A DNA stretch of 5,265 bases from Pseudomonadota bacterium (GTDB taxonomy: Bacteria; Pseudomonadota; Alphaproteobacteria; Acetobacterales; Acetobacteraceae): NCBI GenBank assembly GCA_023424475.1, contig JAFADX010000207.1:1-5265 (forward strand), written 5' to 3'. Positions 1 to 5,265 of the stretch are shown piece after piece. The translations under genes were made by a program, and so were the position numbers. Below the pieces are notes generated by a model, which was given only the letters and a program-made list of their open reading frames with translations, did not search any database and was not told the origin of the DNA. Positions within the stretch are counted from its first letter, which is position 1, and each line of letters opens with the position of its first letter.

Positions 1-195
1 GCCCAGGCCGAAGCCCGGCTGCGGGAGGCGGCGAAGCTGGGCTTCACCGCCGCCACCCTGCCGCGGCGCGTCGCGCGCGGCGCGCGGCCCGCCGCCCCGC
101 CGCCCGGCATGGCCTTGACCGAGACGGGCCACCTGGCCGACCTCGTGGCGGTTTTTGCCGAGAAGTCCGTGAAGCCGCGTCGCGCCGGGCCGTGA
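1..195 (+). CDS. radA: DNA repair protein RadA, C-terminal fragment (cut by window edge)
   Basis: This is the last 64 codons of an open frame that enters from the left edge and stops at TGA 193-195. RadA (Sms) is a RecA-like ATPase with a C-terminal Lon-protease-like domain. It promotes branch migration and processing of recombination intermediates in the cytoplasm. What is visible is the end of the Lon-like domain: a helix reading AEARLREAAKLGF, then LPRR, an Ala/Pro/Arg-rich linker, and a final segment with GMALTETGHLADLVAVF. This matches the usual RadA ending (EAAK-GF, a short loop, then L..L..VF). The zinc finger, Walker motifs and KNRFG motif would lie outside the window and cannot be checked. 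The position directly before cvpA and purF supports the call, since this order is common in alphaproteobacteria. The basic tail after the VF motif (EKSVKPRRAGP) is slightly long. The identification is from a short segment, so it is good but not certain. Confidence 0.8.
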   Translation, partial: AQAEARLREAAKLGFTAATLPRRVARGARPAAPPPGMALTETGHLADLVAVFAEKSVKPRRAGP

Positions 196-217
196 CGCGG
201 TGCGGCCCGGCCGCTAT

Positions 218-223
218 AGGGGG
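218..223 (+). promoter_or_regulatory. Ribosome-binding site deciding the cvpA start
   Basis: AGGGGG lies four bases before ATG 228. It favours that ATG over the GTG at 192, which overlaps the radA stop as GTGA and would add 12 residues with no resemblance to the usual CvpA start. Confidence 0.55.
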
Positions 224-227
224 CGCG

Positions 228-785
228 ATGACCTGGGTTGACGGCGTGTTCGCGGCGGTGGTGCTGGTTTCGGCATTGCTCGCCTTCTTCCGCGGGCTGG
301 TTCGGGAAGTGCTGAGCCTCGGCGCCTGGGTGGGCGCGGCGGCGGCAGGCTTCTTCGCCAGGCCCTTCCTGCTGCCGCACACGACGCAGTACATCGACCC
401 GCCCTGGGCGGCCGATGCCGTCGGCGCGGGCGCCGTCTTCCTGGTCGCGATCGTCATCCTCAAGGTGATCACCAACATCATCGCCGACCATGTCCAGGAT
501 TCATCCCTGGGTGGCGTGGACCGCGTGCTGGGGCTGCTTTTCGGCGCGGCCCGGGGTGCGGTGCTGCTGGTGCTTGCCTATATCCTCGGCGGGATGTTCG
601 CCCCCGAGACCAGGAACTGGCCCGAGCCTGTGAAGCAGGCGCGGAGCCTGCCCCTGATCGCCGAGGGCGCGCGCATCGCCATCGCGAATGTGCCCGAACC
701 CTACCGGCCGCGCCTGGTGCCTCCGCCGGGGTCGCCCGGCCCGACCGTCGACGAATTGCTGCGCCCGCCGGCGCGTACCGATTGA
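228..785 (+). CDS. cvpA: CvpA family membrane protein
   Basis: The 185-residue inner-membrane protein belongs to the CvpA family. The family is named for its requirement in colicin V production in E. coli and is linked more broadly to envelope homeostasis; its biochemical activity is not established. Four hydrophobic segments are visible, roughly at residues 5-21, 29-47, 62-85 and 103-122. Two family motifs are present: RGLVREVLSLGAW (22-34) just after the first segment, and G-x-x-DRVLGLLFGAARG (about 96-110) leading into the last. The tail after about residue 125 is hydrophilic and ends in a Pro-rich stretch (VPPPGSPGP, then DELLRPP). The length is normal for the family. ATG 228 is chosen because of its ribosome-binding site and because the protein then begins MTWVDGVFA, as family members do; GTG 192 is the alternative. 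The gene lies 32 bases after radA and 8 bases before purF, so it is probably in one transcript with purF. Co-location with purF is the classical context of cvpA. Confidence 0.93.
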   Translation: MTWVDGVFAAVVLVSALLAFFRGLVREVLSLGAWVGAAAAGFFARPFLLPHTTQYIDPPWAADAVGAGAVFLVAIVILKVITNIIADHVQDSSLGGVDRVLGLLFGAARGAVLLVLAYILGGMFAPETRNWPEPVKQARSLPLIAEGARIAIANVPEPYRPRLVPPPGSPGPTVDELLRPPARTD

Positions 786-788
786 GGA
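784..788 (+). promoter_or_regulatory. purF ribosome-binding site overlapping the cvpA stop
   Basis: GAGGA begins inside the cvpA TGA stop (783-785) and lies five bases before ATG 794. The overlap suggests that ribosomes ending cvpA re-initiate at purF. It also favours ATG 794 over the in-frame TTG at 782. Confidence 0.6.
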
Positions 789-793
789 CTGCC

Positions 794-2254
794 ATGGACG
801 CCCTGCGCGACTGGGACGACGACAAGCCGCATGAGGAATGCGGCGTCTTCGGCGTGTGGAACGGCGGCGACGCCGCGGCGCTGACCGCGCTCGGCCTGCA
901 TGCCCTGCAGCACCGCGGGCAGGAGGCGGCCGGCATCGTCACCCTCGACGAGCAGGGCCTGTTCCACGCGCACAAGGGCCTCGGCCTGGTGGGCGACAAC
1001 TTCGGCGAGGCGAAGGTCATCGCATCGCTGCGCGGCGGCGCGGCGGTGGGCCACAACCGCTACGCCACGACCGGCGAGACGGCGCTGCGCAACGTCCAGC
1101 CGCTCTATGCCGATTTCGAGTTCGGCGGCTTCGCGGTCGGGCACAACGGCAACCTCACCAACGCCCAGGCGCTGAAGCGCGCGCTGGTGCGGCGCGGCTG
1201 CCTGTTCCAGTCCACCACGGATTCGGAAGTCTTCATCCACCTGATCGCCATCAGCCTCTACTCGACGGTGCTCGACCGGCTGATCGACGCGCTGAAGCAG
1301 GTGCAGGGCGCCTACAGCCTGGCCGCACTGCACAACGGCGCGCTGATCGGGGCGCGGGACCCGCTCGGCGTGCGGCCGCTGGTGCTCGGGCGGCTGGCCA
1401 ACGGCGGCCACGTCCTCGCTTCCGAGACCTGTGCGCTCGACATCGTCAATGCCGAGTTCGTCCGCGATATCGAGGCGGGCGAGATCGTCGTCATCAACGA
1501 CGAGGGCGTGCGCAGCGTGAAGCCCTTCGGCCGGCACGCGAGCCGCTTCTGCATCTTCGAGTACATCTACTTCGCGCGCCCGGACTCCGTGATGGAGGGC
1601 ACGCCGGTCTACGAGACGCGCAAGCGCATCGGCGCCGAGCTCGCCCGCGAATCCGGCGTCGCCGCGGACGTCGTCGTCCCGGTGCCCGATTCCGGCGTGC
1701 CCTCGGCCATGGGCTACGCGGCCGAGGCCGGCATCCCCTTCGAGCTCGGCATCATCCGCAACCACTACGTCGGACGCACCTTCATCGAGCCGACGGACCA
1801 GATCCGCCATCTCGGCGTGAAGCTGAAGCACAGCGCGAACCGCCCGATGCTCGAGGGCAGGCGCGTCATCCTGGTCGATGATTCGATCGTGCGCGGCACC
1901 ACCTCCCGCAAGATCGTCGAGATGGTCCGCCAGGCGGGCGCGAAGGAGGTGCACATGCGCATCTCCTCCCCCCCGACGACGCATTCCTGCTACTACGGCA
2001 TCGACACGCCGGAACGCGCGCAGCTCATGGCCGCGAAGCACGACGTCGACGAGATGGCGCGCATCATCGGCGCCGACAGCCTCGCCTTCATCTCCCTGGA
2101 CGGCCTCTACCGCGCCCTCGGCCGCCAGGGCCGCGACCCCGCGAAGCCGGAGTTCTGCGACGCCTGCTTCACCGGCGAGTATGCCATCCCGCTGACCGAC
2201 TGGCAGGACAACGCCGACCGTCAGCTCTCCCTCCTTCAGCCGGCCGGGCAGTAG
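794..2254 (+). CDS. purF: Amidophosphoribosyltransferase (PurF), iron-sulfur type with propeptide
   Basis: PurF catalyses the first committed step of de novo purine synthesis in the cytoplasm: PRPP + glutamine + water gives 5-phosphoribosylamine + glutamate + PPi. The protein has 486 residues. The N-terminal Ntn-type glutaminase domain shows the nucleophile in EECGVFG (Cys16) after a 15-residue leader that should be removed. It also has HRGQEAAGI (40-48), GHNRYATTG (86-94), GHNGNLTN (116-123) and TTDSE (141-145). The C-terminal phosphoribosyltransferase domain has the PRPP loop VILVDDSIVRGTTS (358-371). Cys253 (RFCIFEY), Cys399 (HSCYYG), Cys455 and Cys458 (FCDACFTG) align with the four cysteines that bind the 4Fe-4S cluster in Bacillus subtilis PurF; E. 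coli PurF lacks this cluster. The 253-to-399 spacing of 146 equals that of B. subtilis as I recall it. ATG 794 is chosen for its ribosome-binding site. The frame is intact and full length. Feedback inhibition by purine nucleotides is known for the family but not visible here. Confidence 0.98.
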   Translation: MDALRDWDDDKPHEECGVFGVWNGGDAAALTALGLHALQHRGQEAAGIVTLDEQGLFHAHKGLGLVGDNFGEAKVIASLRGGAAVGHNRYATTGETALRNVQPLYADFEFGGFAVGHNGNLTNAQALKRALVRRGCLFQSTTDSEVFIHLIAISLYSTVLDRLIDALKQVQGAYSLAALHNGALIGARDPLGVRPLVLGRLANGGHVLASETCALDIVNAEFVRDIEAGEIVVINDEGVRSVKPFGRHASRFCIFEYIYFARPDSVMEGTPVYETRKRIGAELARESGVAADVVVPVPDSGVPSAMGYAAEAGIPFELGIIRNHYVGRTFIEPTDQIRHLGVKLKHSANRPMLEGRRVILVDDSIVRGTTSRKIVEMVRQAGAKEVHMRISSPPTTHSCYYGIDTPERAQLMAAKHDVDEMARIIGADSLAFISLDGLYRALGRQGRDPAKPEFCDACFTGEYAIPLTDWQDNADRQLSLLQPAGQ

Positions 2255-2281
2255 CCAAGGGGGGATCGCCCGGCAGGGCCG

Positions 2282-3145
2282 TCACGCCGCGGGCGGCGGC
2301 ACGGCGAGCACGTCGCATTCCAGCGTCCGCAGCGCGGTCTCCGCCACACTGCCGAGGACGAGCCGGCCGATCAGGCCATGGCCGCGCGTGCCCATCACCA
2401 CGAGGTCCGGCGACAGGCGCTTCACTGCCGCGTGGAGGGCATCGGCCGGCAGGCCCTCCTCCAGCACGATCGACGGCAGCCGCGACGCCAAGCCGGGATC
2501 GATGCCGTGCAGGAAGCGCGCGAGCGCGGCGCGCGTCTCCGCCGCGGTCGTCGCGACATGGCCCTCGACGGCCGCGGCCGGCAGGTCCGCGAGCATCATG
2601 CTGCCGCGCCCCGGCTGGTGGAAGGCATGGAAGACCGTCCATTCCGCGCCGGCCGCCAGGCCGAGCCGCAACGCCGCCCGAACCGCATCGGCCGAACGCT
2701 CGGACATGTCCACCGCGGCGAGCAGGCGACGGTAGGGCCGTTCCGCGGAACGGTTGACCATCAGCACGGGGCGGTGGCCGAGCCGCATCACCCGCTCGAT
2801 CGTCGTGCCCGCGAACATGTCGCGCAGCAGGCGCTTGCGGTGCTCGCCCATGACGATGAGATCGGCCTGCTCGGCCCCGGCGACGCGGATGATGGTGTCG
2901 AAGGCGTCGCCCGTCTCGACACGCAGCCGCGGCCGCAGGCCCTGGAGTTCCGGGACGCCGCGGGCCTGACCCGCCAGCAGCGCCGCCACCTCCCGCCGCC
3001 CGGTCTCCACCAGGATCCTGGGCTGGTCGTCATCCACCACCGACAGCATCACCAGCTCCGCGCCGGCCTGGCGCGCCAGCAGCGCGGCGCGGCGCACGGC
3101 ACGATCCGAGCGGGAGGACAGGTCGGTCGCGCAGAGGATCCGCAT
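2282..3145 (-). CDS. Universal stress protein, two tandem UspA domains
   Basis: The 287-residue cytoplasmic protein consists of two UspA-type alpha/beta domains, about residues 1-131 and 139-283. Each opens with a beta strand and conserved Asp (ILCATDLS, Asp8; LLAAVDMS, Asp146). UspA proteins bind ATP or other nucleotides and support survival under stress; the specific role here is unknown. Domain 2 keeps the ATP motif G-2X-G-9X-G-(S/T): Gly252, Gly255, Gly265, Ser266. Domain 1 keeps Gly100, Gly113 and Thr114, but the second glycine is Arg103 (MGEHR), so it may not bind ATP in the same way. ATG 3145 is chosen because GGGAG precedes it by five bases and the protein then begins MRILCATDL, typical for the family. 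An in-frame ATG at 3175 would add ten unlike residues and lacks a clear ribosome-binding site. The gene follows the antiporter gene by 94 bases on the same strand and ends 27 bases from the purF stop. Confidence 0.93.
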   Translation of the reverse strand: MRILCATDLSSRSDRAVRRAALLARQAGAELVMLSVVDDDQPRILVETGRREVAALLAGQARGVPELQGLRPRLRVETGDAFDTIIRVAGAEQADLIVMGEHRKRLLRDMFAGTTIERVMRLGHRPVLMVNRSAERPYRRLLAAVDMSERSADAVRAALRLGLAAGAEWTVFHAFHQPGRGSMMLADLPAAAVEGHVATTAAETRAALARFLHGIDPGLASRLPSIVLEEGLPADALHAAVKRLSPDLVVMGTRGHGLIGRLVLGSVAETALRTLECDVLAVPPPAA

Positions 3146-3150
3146 CGCAG

Positions 3151-3155
3151 CTCCC
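3151..3155 (-). promoter_or_regulatory. Ribosome-binding site deciding the stress-protein start
   Basis: Read on the minus strand, GGGAG lies five bases before the ATG whose first base is 3145. It supports this start over the ATG at 3175. Confidence 0.5.
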
Positions 3156-3239
3156 GTGGATGACATGGCGTTCATCGAGTCTGTGCGGCCGGGGGTGCGA
3201 GGGCAAGGCCCGCGGCCCGGCGGGAACGCCCGCGCCGCA

Positions 3240-4217
3240 TCATGCCCGCATCACGAGGAGATAGGACAGGTAGGCGCCATAGGCGGCCACGAACAGCGTG
3301 CCCTCGAGGCGGGAGACCTCCTGGCGCGACAGGAAGGCCGGGACGCAGGCGAGCGCGACCAGCACCATGACCGGCAGGTCGACCCGCAGCAGTTCCGCGC
3401 TGACCGGCAGGCCGGCGGCGGGCACGAGGCAGGTCACGCCCAGGATCAGGAAGATGTTGTAGACGCTGCTGCCGAGCAGGTTGCCGATCGCGATGTCGCG
3501 CTCCCGCCTCAGCGTGGACAGGATGGTGGTGACGAATTCGGGTGCCGAGGTGCCGATGGCCACCACCGTCAGCCCGATGAAGGTGTCCGACACGCCCCAG
3601 ATCCGGGCCAGCGACACCGCGCCGTCCACGAACACGTCCGCCCCCGCGACGACCACCGCGATGCCGGCCGCCAGCATCATGGCGGCGAGGGCGGTCGTGC
3701 GCGTGCCCGGCGCCGCGCCCTTCGGGCCGCGGAATTCCCGCGCGAACTCGACGCGCACGGCCCGGCTCTCGTGCAGCGCGGACCATATGACCGTCGCGGT
3801 GTAGACGACCCCGCAGGCCACCAGCAGCATGCCGTCCCGGCGCGAGAGGGTTCCGTCCAGCGCCATGCCGAGCACCATGGCCGCGGCGGCAACGATCACC
3901 GGCAGGTCCATCCTGATCGTGCGCGCGCGCAGCGCCAGCGGATGGATCGCGGCGCTGAGGCCGAGGATTAGCAGCACGTTCACCGTATTGGTGCCGGCGA
4001 TGTTGCCGACCGCCATCGCGCCGTTCCCCATCAGGGCGGCATCGATCCCGACGGCGAGTTCGGGCGCGCTCGTGCCGACCGCCACCACCGTCAGGCCGAT
4101 GATGATCGGCGGGACCCCGAGCTGCCGCGCCAGCACGGCGCCGCCCCGCGTCAGGAGTTCCGCACCCAGGATGAGAACGATGAGGCCGGCCAGGCACTGG
4201 CCCATGGCTGCGATCAT
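3240..4217 (-). CDS. Calcium/sodium antiporter, CaCA family (YrbG-like)
   Basis: The 325-residue inner-membrane exchanger belongs to the Ca2+/cation antiporter family. Members typically export Ca2+ in exchange for Na+ or H+; the ions used here cannot be read from the sequence. Two inverted alpha-repeats are clear. Repeat 1 has VVAVGTSAPEL (GTSAPE at 48-53) and GNIAGTNTVN (71-80). Repeat 2 has VVAIGTSAPEF (222-227) and GNLLGSSVYN (245-254). Glu53 and Glu227 are the expected ion-binding acidic residues. About ten hydrophobic segments are visible, five on each side of a charged loop near residues 148-175 (SRAVRVEFAREFRGPKG), the normal topology. Repeat 2 has GSS where many bacterial members have GSN, and Asn254 sits where the Methanocaldococcus exchanger is recalled to have Asp. 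No ribosome-binding site is evident before ATG 4217 or the in-frame ATG at 4205, so the start is uncertain by four codons. The stress-protein gene follows downstream on the same strand. Confidence 0.95.
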   Translation of the reverse strand: MIAAMGQCLAGLIVLILGAELLTRGGAVLARQLGVPPIIIGLTVVAVGTSAPELAVGIDAALMGNGAMAVGNIAGTNTVNVLLILGLSAAIHPLALRARTIRMDLPVIVAAAAMVLGMALDGTLSRRDGMLLVACGVVYTATVIWSALHESRAVRVEFAREFRGPKGAAPGTRTTALAAMMLAAGIAVVVAGADVFVDGAVSLARIWGVSDTFIGLTVVAIGTSAPEFVTTILSTLRRERDIAIGNLLGSSVYNIFLILGVTCLVPAAGLPVSAELLRVDLPVMVLVALACVPAFLSRQEVSRLEGTLFVAAYGAYLSYLLVMRA

Positions 4218-4225
4218 GGAGCGAC

Positions 4226-4254
4226 GCTATGCGGTGGGGCGGTCCCGGGTCCAA
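4226..4254 (-). promoter_or_regulatory. Candidate promoter for the antiporter gene
   Basis: On the minus strand, TTGGAC (4254-4249) and CATAGC (4231-4226) are separated by 17 bases and resemble weak -35 and -10 elements. Each matches the sigma-70 consensus at only about half its positions. The -10-like element ends eight bases before ATG 4217, so transcription would begin at or within a base or two of the start codon. This fits the absence of a ribosome-binding site. It is found by eye only and could be chance. Confidence 0.25.
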
Positions 4255-4348
4255 CCCCGGCCGGTCCGGCGGCGCCCCTTTCGAGTCGTGCGCAGGGTCC
4301 GGTAAAGGGCTTCGCTCCGGTGGGGCCTTCCGCCGCCCCTTGTCCCAT

Positions 4349-4352
4349 GAGG
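4349..4352 (+). promoter_or_regulatory. Ribosome-binding site for the SDR gene
   Basis: GAGG lies five bases before ATG 4358. The same frame is open upstream to 4229, but that stretch encodes Gly/Pro/Arg-rich residues unlike an SDR N-terminus, so the site helps fix the start. Confidence 0.5.
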
Positions 4353-4357
4353 CTTTG

Positions 4358-5071
4358 ATGACATCCCTTTCCGGCCGTATCGCCCTGGTCACCGGCGCCT
4401 CCCGCGGCATCGGCGCCGCCGTCGCCGTGGAACTCGGCCGCCGCGGCGCGCAATGCGTCCTGGTCGCCCGCACCCAGGGCGGGCTCGAGGAAACCGACGA
4501 CGGGATCCGCGCTGCCGGCGGCCCGGCCGCGACGCTGCTGCCGCTCGACCTGCAGAGGAAGGCGCAGGACGTCGACATGCTCGGCCCCTCCATCGTCGCC
4601 CGCTTCGGCCGGCTCGACATCCTGGTCCATGCCGCGGGCGTCCTGTCGAAGCTGACGCCGGTCGCGCATATCCAGCCGCGCGACATGGAGGAATCCCTCG
4701 CGGTGAACCTCTCGGCCGCCTGGCGGCTGATCCGCACCTGCGACCCGCCGCTGCGCGCCGTGCCGGGGGCGCGCGCGGTGGTCCTGACCGATGCGGTGGC
4801 CGCGGCGCCGGCGGCCTATTGGGGCCTCTACGGCGCCGCCAAGGCGGGCATGGACCATCTGGTGCGCTGCTGGGCGGCCGAGATCGCCAGCAGCACGCTG
4901 CGGGTGAATCTCTGCGACCCCGGCCCGGTGGCCACGCAGCTCCGCGTCGCCGCCTTCCCCGGCGAGCCGCCCGAGAGCCTGCGGACCCCGGCCGACGTGG
5001 CGCCGGCCATCGCCGACCTCTGCGGCGAGGCCGAGACCCGGCACGGGGCAACCATCCGCCTGGCGCCCTGA
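4358..5071 (+). CDS. SDR family NAD(P)-dependent oxidoreductase, active-site serine apparently replaced
   Basis: The 237-residue cytoplasmic protein has the size and Rossmann fold pattern of a classical short-chain dehydrogenase/reductase. It begins MTSLSGRIALVTGASRGIG, with the cofactor motif TGASRGIG at 12-19. Arg38 after the second strand (LVART) hints at NADP(H) preference. Asp64 (PLDL) lies where the adenine contact is expected, HAAG (91-94) replaces the usual NNAG, and Asn117 (AVNLS) matches the tetrad Asn. The catalytic YxxxK is YGAAK (Tyr158, Lys162), followed by RVNLCDPGPVATQL, the usual post-catalytic PG motif. The tetrad serine, expected 12-13 residues before the Tyr, is not there: the segment VVLTDAVAAAPAAYWGLY has Asp145 and Ala146. 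It resembles the YciK-like SDRs that often follow purF in alphaproteobacteria; the substrate is unknown. The gene is divergent from the antiporter gene and, being cut off from purF by opposite-strand genes, probably has its own promoter. Confidence 0.93.
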   Translation: MTSLSGRIALVTGASRGIGAAVAVELGRRGAQCVLVARTQGGLEETDDGIRAAGGPAATLLPLDLQRKAQDVDMLGPSIVARFGRLDILVHAAGVLSKLTPVAHIQPRDMEESLAVNLSAAWRLIRTCDPPLRAVPGARAVVLTDAVAAAPAAYWGLYGAAKAGMDHLVRCWAAEIASSTLRVNLCDPGPVATQLRVAAFPGEPPESLRTPADVAPAIADLCGEAETRHGATIRLAP

Positions 5072-5104
5072 GAACCCGTCCGGAAACGCCGTCACCGGCC
5101 CACG

Positions 5105-5143
5105 CCCGGGCTCCATCCCGGACACTGTCGTTGGATGGCCGGG
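5105..5143. other. Imperfect stem-loop downstream of the SDR gene
   Basis: CCATCC (5113-5118) pairs with GGATGG (5133-5138), and CCCGG (5105-5109) pairs with CCGGG (5139-5143) across a three-base bulge at 5110-5112. The loop is 14 bases and contains the small inverted repeat GACAcTGTC. No T-tract follows, so it is not a standard intrinsic terminator. It could stabilise the 3' end of the SDR transcript. Confidence 0.35.
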
Positions 5144-5168
5144 CGGAGGCGCGGGCCGGGGCCGGTCG

Positions 5169-5196
5169 CGGAAAGGCGCCGCATGGCGCGCTTCCG
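5169..5196. other. Second stem-loop downstream of the SDR gene
   Basis: CGGAA (5169-5173) pairs with TTCCG (5192-5196). After a two-by-two internal mismatch, GCGCC (5176-5180) pairs with GGCGC (5185-5189) around the loop GCAT. That gives ten base pairs. No T-run follows. It may be a terminator, an operator for a gene to the right, or chance in GC-rich DNA. Confidence 0.3.
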
Positions 5197-5265
5197 GACA
5201 GCCCCTGACCCCGGTGCCCCGCGGATGCGGCTGCCGGGACGACGCCGCGGCCATCGGCCCCGGCG

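Larger units (their letters stand above)
5072..5265. other. Non-coding tail after the SDR gene, no supportable gene
   Basis: These 194 bases run from the SDR stop to the window edge. Open frames here are extensions of out-of-frame readings through the SDR gene and give Pro/Arg/Gly-rich products with no recognisable motif. Two imperfect stem-loops are present, listed separately. A gene beginning just beyond the edge cannot be excluded. Confidence 0.5.

Noticed and set aside
192..227. GTG at 192 as the cvpA start, overlapping the radA stop as GTGA
   Set aside because: The overlap is attractive, but the 12 added residues are not CvpA-like and ATG 228 has its own ribosome-binding site.
701..2041. 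Long minus-strand open frame (446 codons) across purF
   Set aside because: It is antisense to an unmistakable purF. Its product is rich in Ala, Arg, Asp and His with no family motif, as expected from the complement of GC-rich codons.
2268..2279. GCCC-GGCA-GGGC hairpin between the convergent purF and stress-protein stops as a bidirectional terminator
   Set aside because: It has only four base pairs and no T-tract on either strand, too weak to call.
4241..4262. Possible tRNA T-arm resemblance (CCGGG, loop, CCCGG)
   Set aside because: The loop has six bases and lacks the TTCRA pattern, and no acceptor, anticodon or D arm can be built around it. It is only a small GC hairpin.
4274..4310. Inverted repeat GCCCcTTT ... 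AAAGGGC in the divergent intergenic region, as an operator
   Set aside because: It is short, has a bulge, and its arms are 22 bases apart. Such repeats are expected by chance in this composition.
3172..4737. 521-codon minus-strand frame covering the antiporter and part of the SDR gene
   Set aside because: It is a different frame from the antiporter, gives an Arg/Gly/Pro-rich product without motifs, and runs antisense into the SDR. The antiporter frame has clear alpha-repeats and membrane segments.
4214..5254. 346-codon minus-strand frame opposite the SDR gene
   Set aside because: It is the complement of a well-supported SDR. Its product has no recognisable domain.

Overview
The window is very GC-rich, densely coded DNA that looks chromosomal. 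The gene order radA–cvpA–purF and the protein sequences suggest an alphaproteobacterium, probably Rhodospirillales/Acetobacteraceae-like. That placement rests on synteny and composition read by eye, not on a search. No tRNA, rRNA, CRISPR array, insertion sequence, integrase or phage gene was seen.

Layout: (1) Positions 1-2254, plus strand, hold a tight housekeeping run. It consists of the last 64 codons of radA (DNA repair/recombination), cvpA (small membrane protein) and purF (first committed step of purine synthesis). The purF ribosome-binding site overlaps the cvpA stop region, so the two are probably translated as a unit. (2) Positions 2282-4217, minus strand, hold two genes. A Ca2+/cation antiporter of the CaCA family lies upstream, and a tandem-domain universal stress protein follows 94 bases downstream in the same direction. 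They may be co-transcribed. The stress protein runs tail-to-tail into purF with only 27 bases between stop codons. (3) Positions 4218-4357 form a 140-base divergent intergenic region between the antiporter and an SDR oxidoreductase. (4) Positions 4358-5071, plus strand, encode a classical short-chain dehydrogenase/reductase in which the position expected to hold the catalytic serine appears to be aspartate. (5) Positions 5072-5265 contain no supportable gene but carry two imperfect stem-loops.

In many alphaproteobacteria an SDR gene of this type directly follows purF. The opposite-strand antiporter/stress-protein pair therefore looks like an insertion into an otherwise conserved block. This is an ordinary core-genome neighbourhood and no novel defence or mobile system was found. 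The points worth a second look are the substituted SDR active site, the inserted gene pair, a possible leaderless antiporter mRNA, the Fe-S-type PurF, the asymmetric nucleotide sites of the stress protein, and the hairpins downstream of the SDR.
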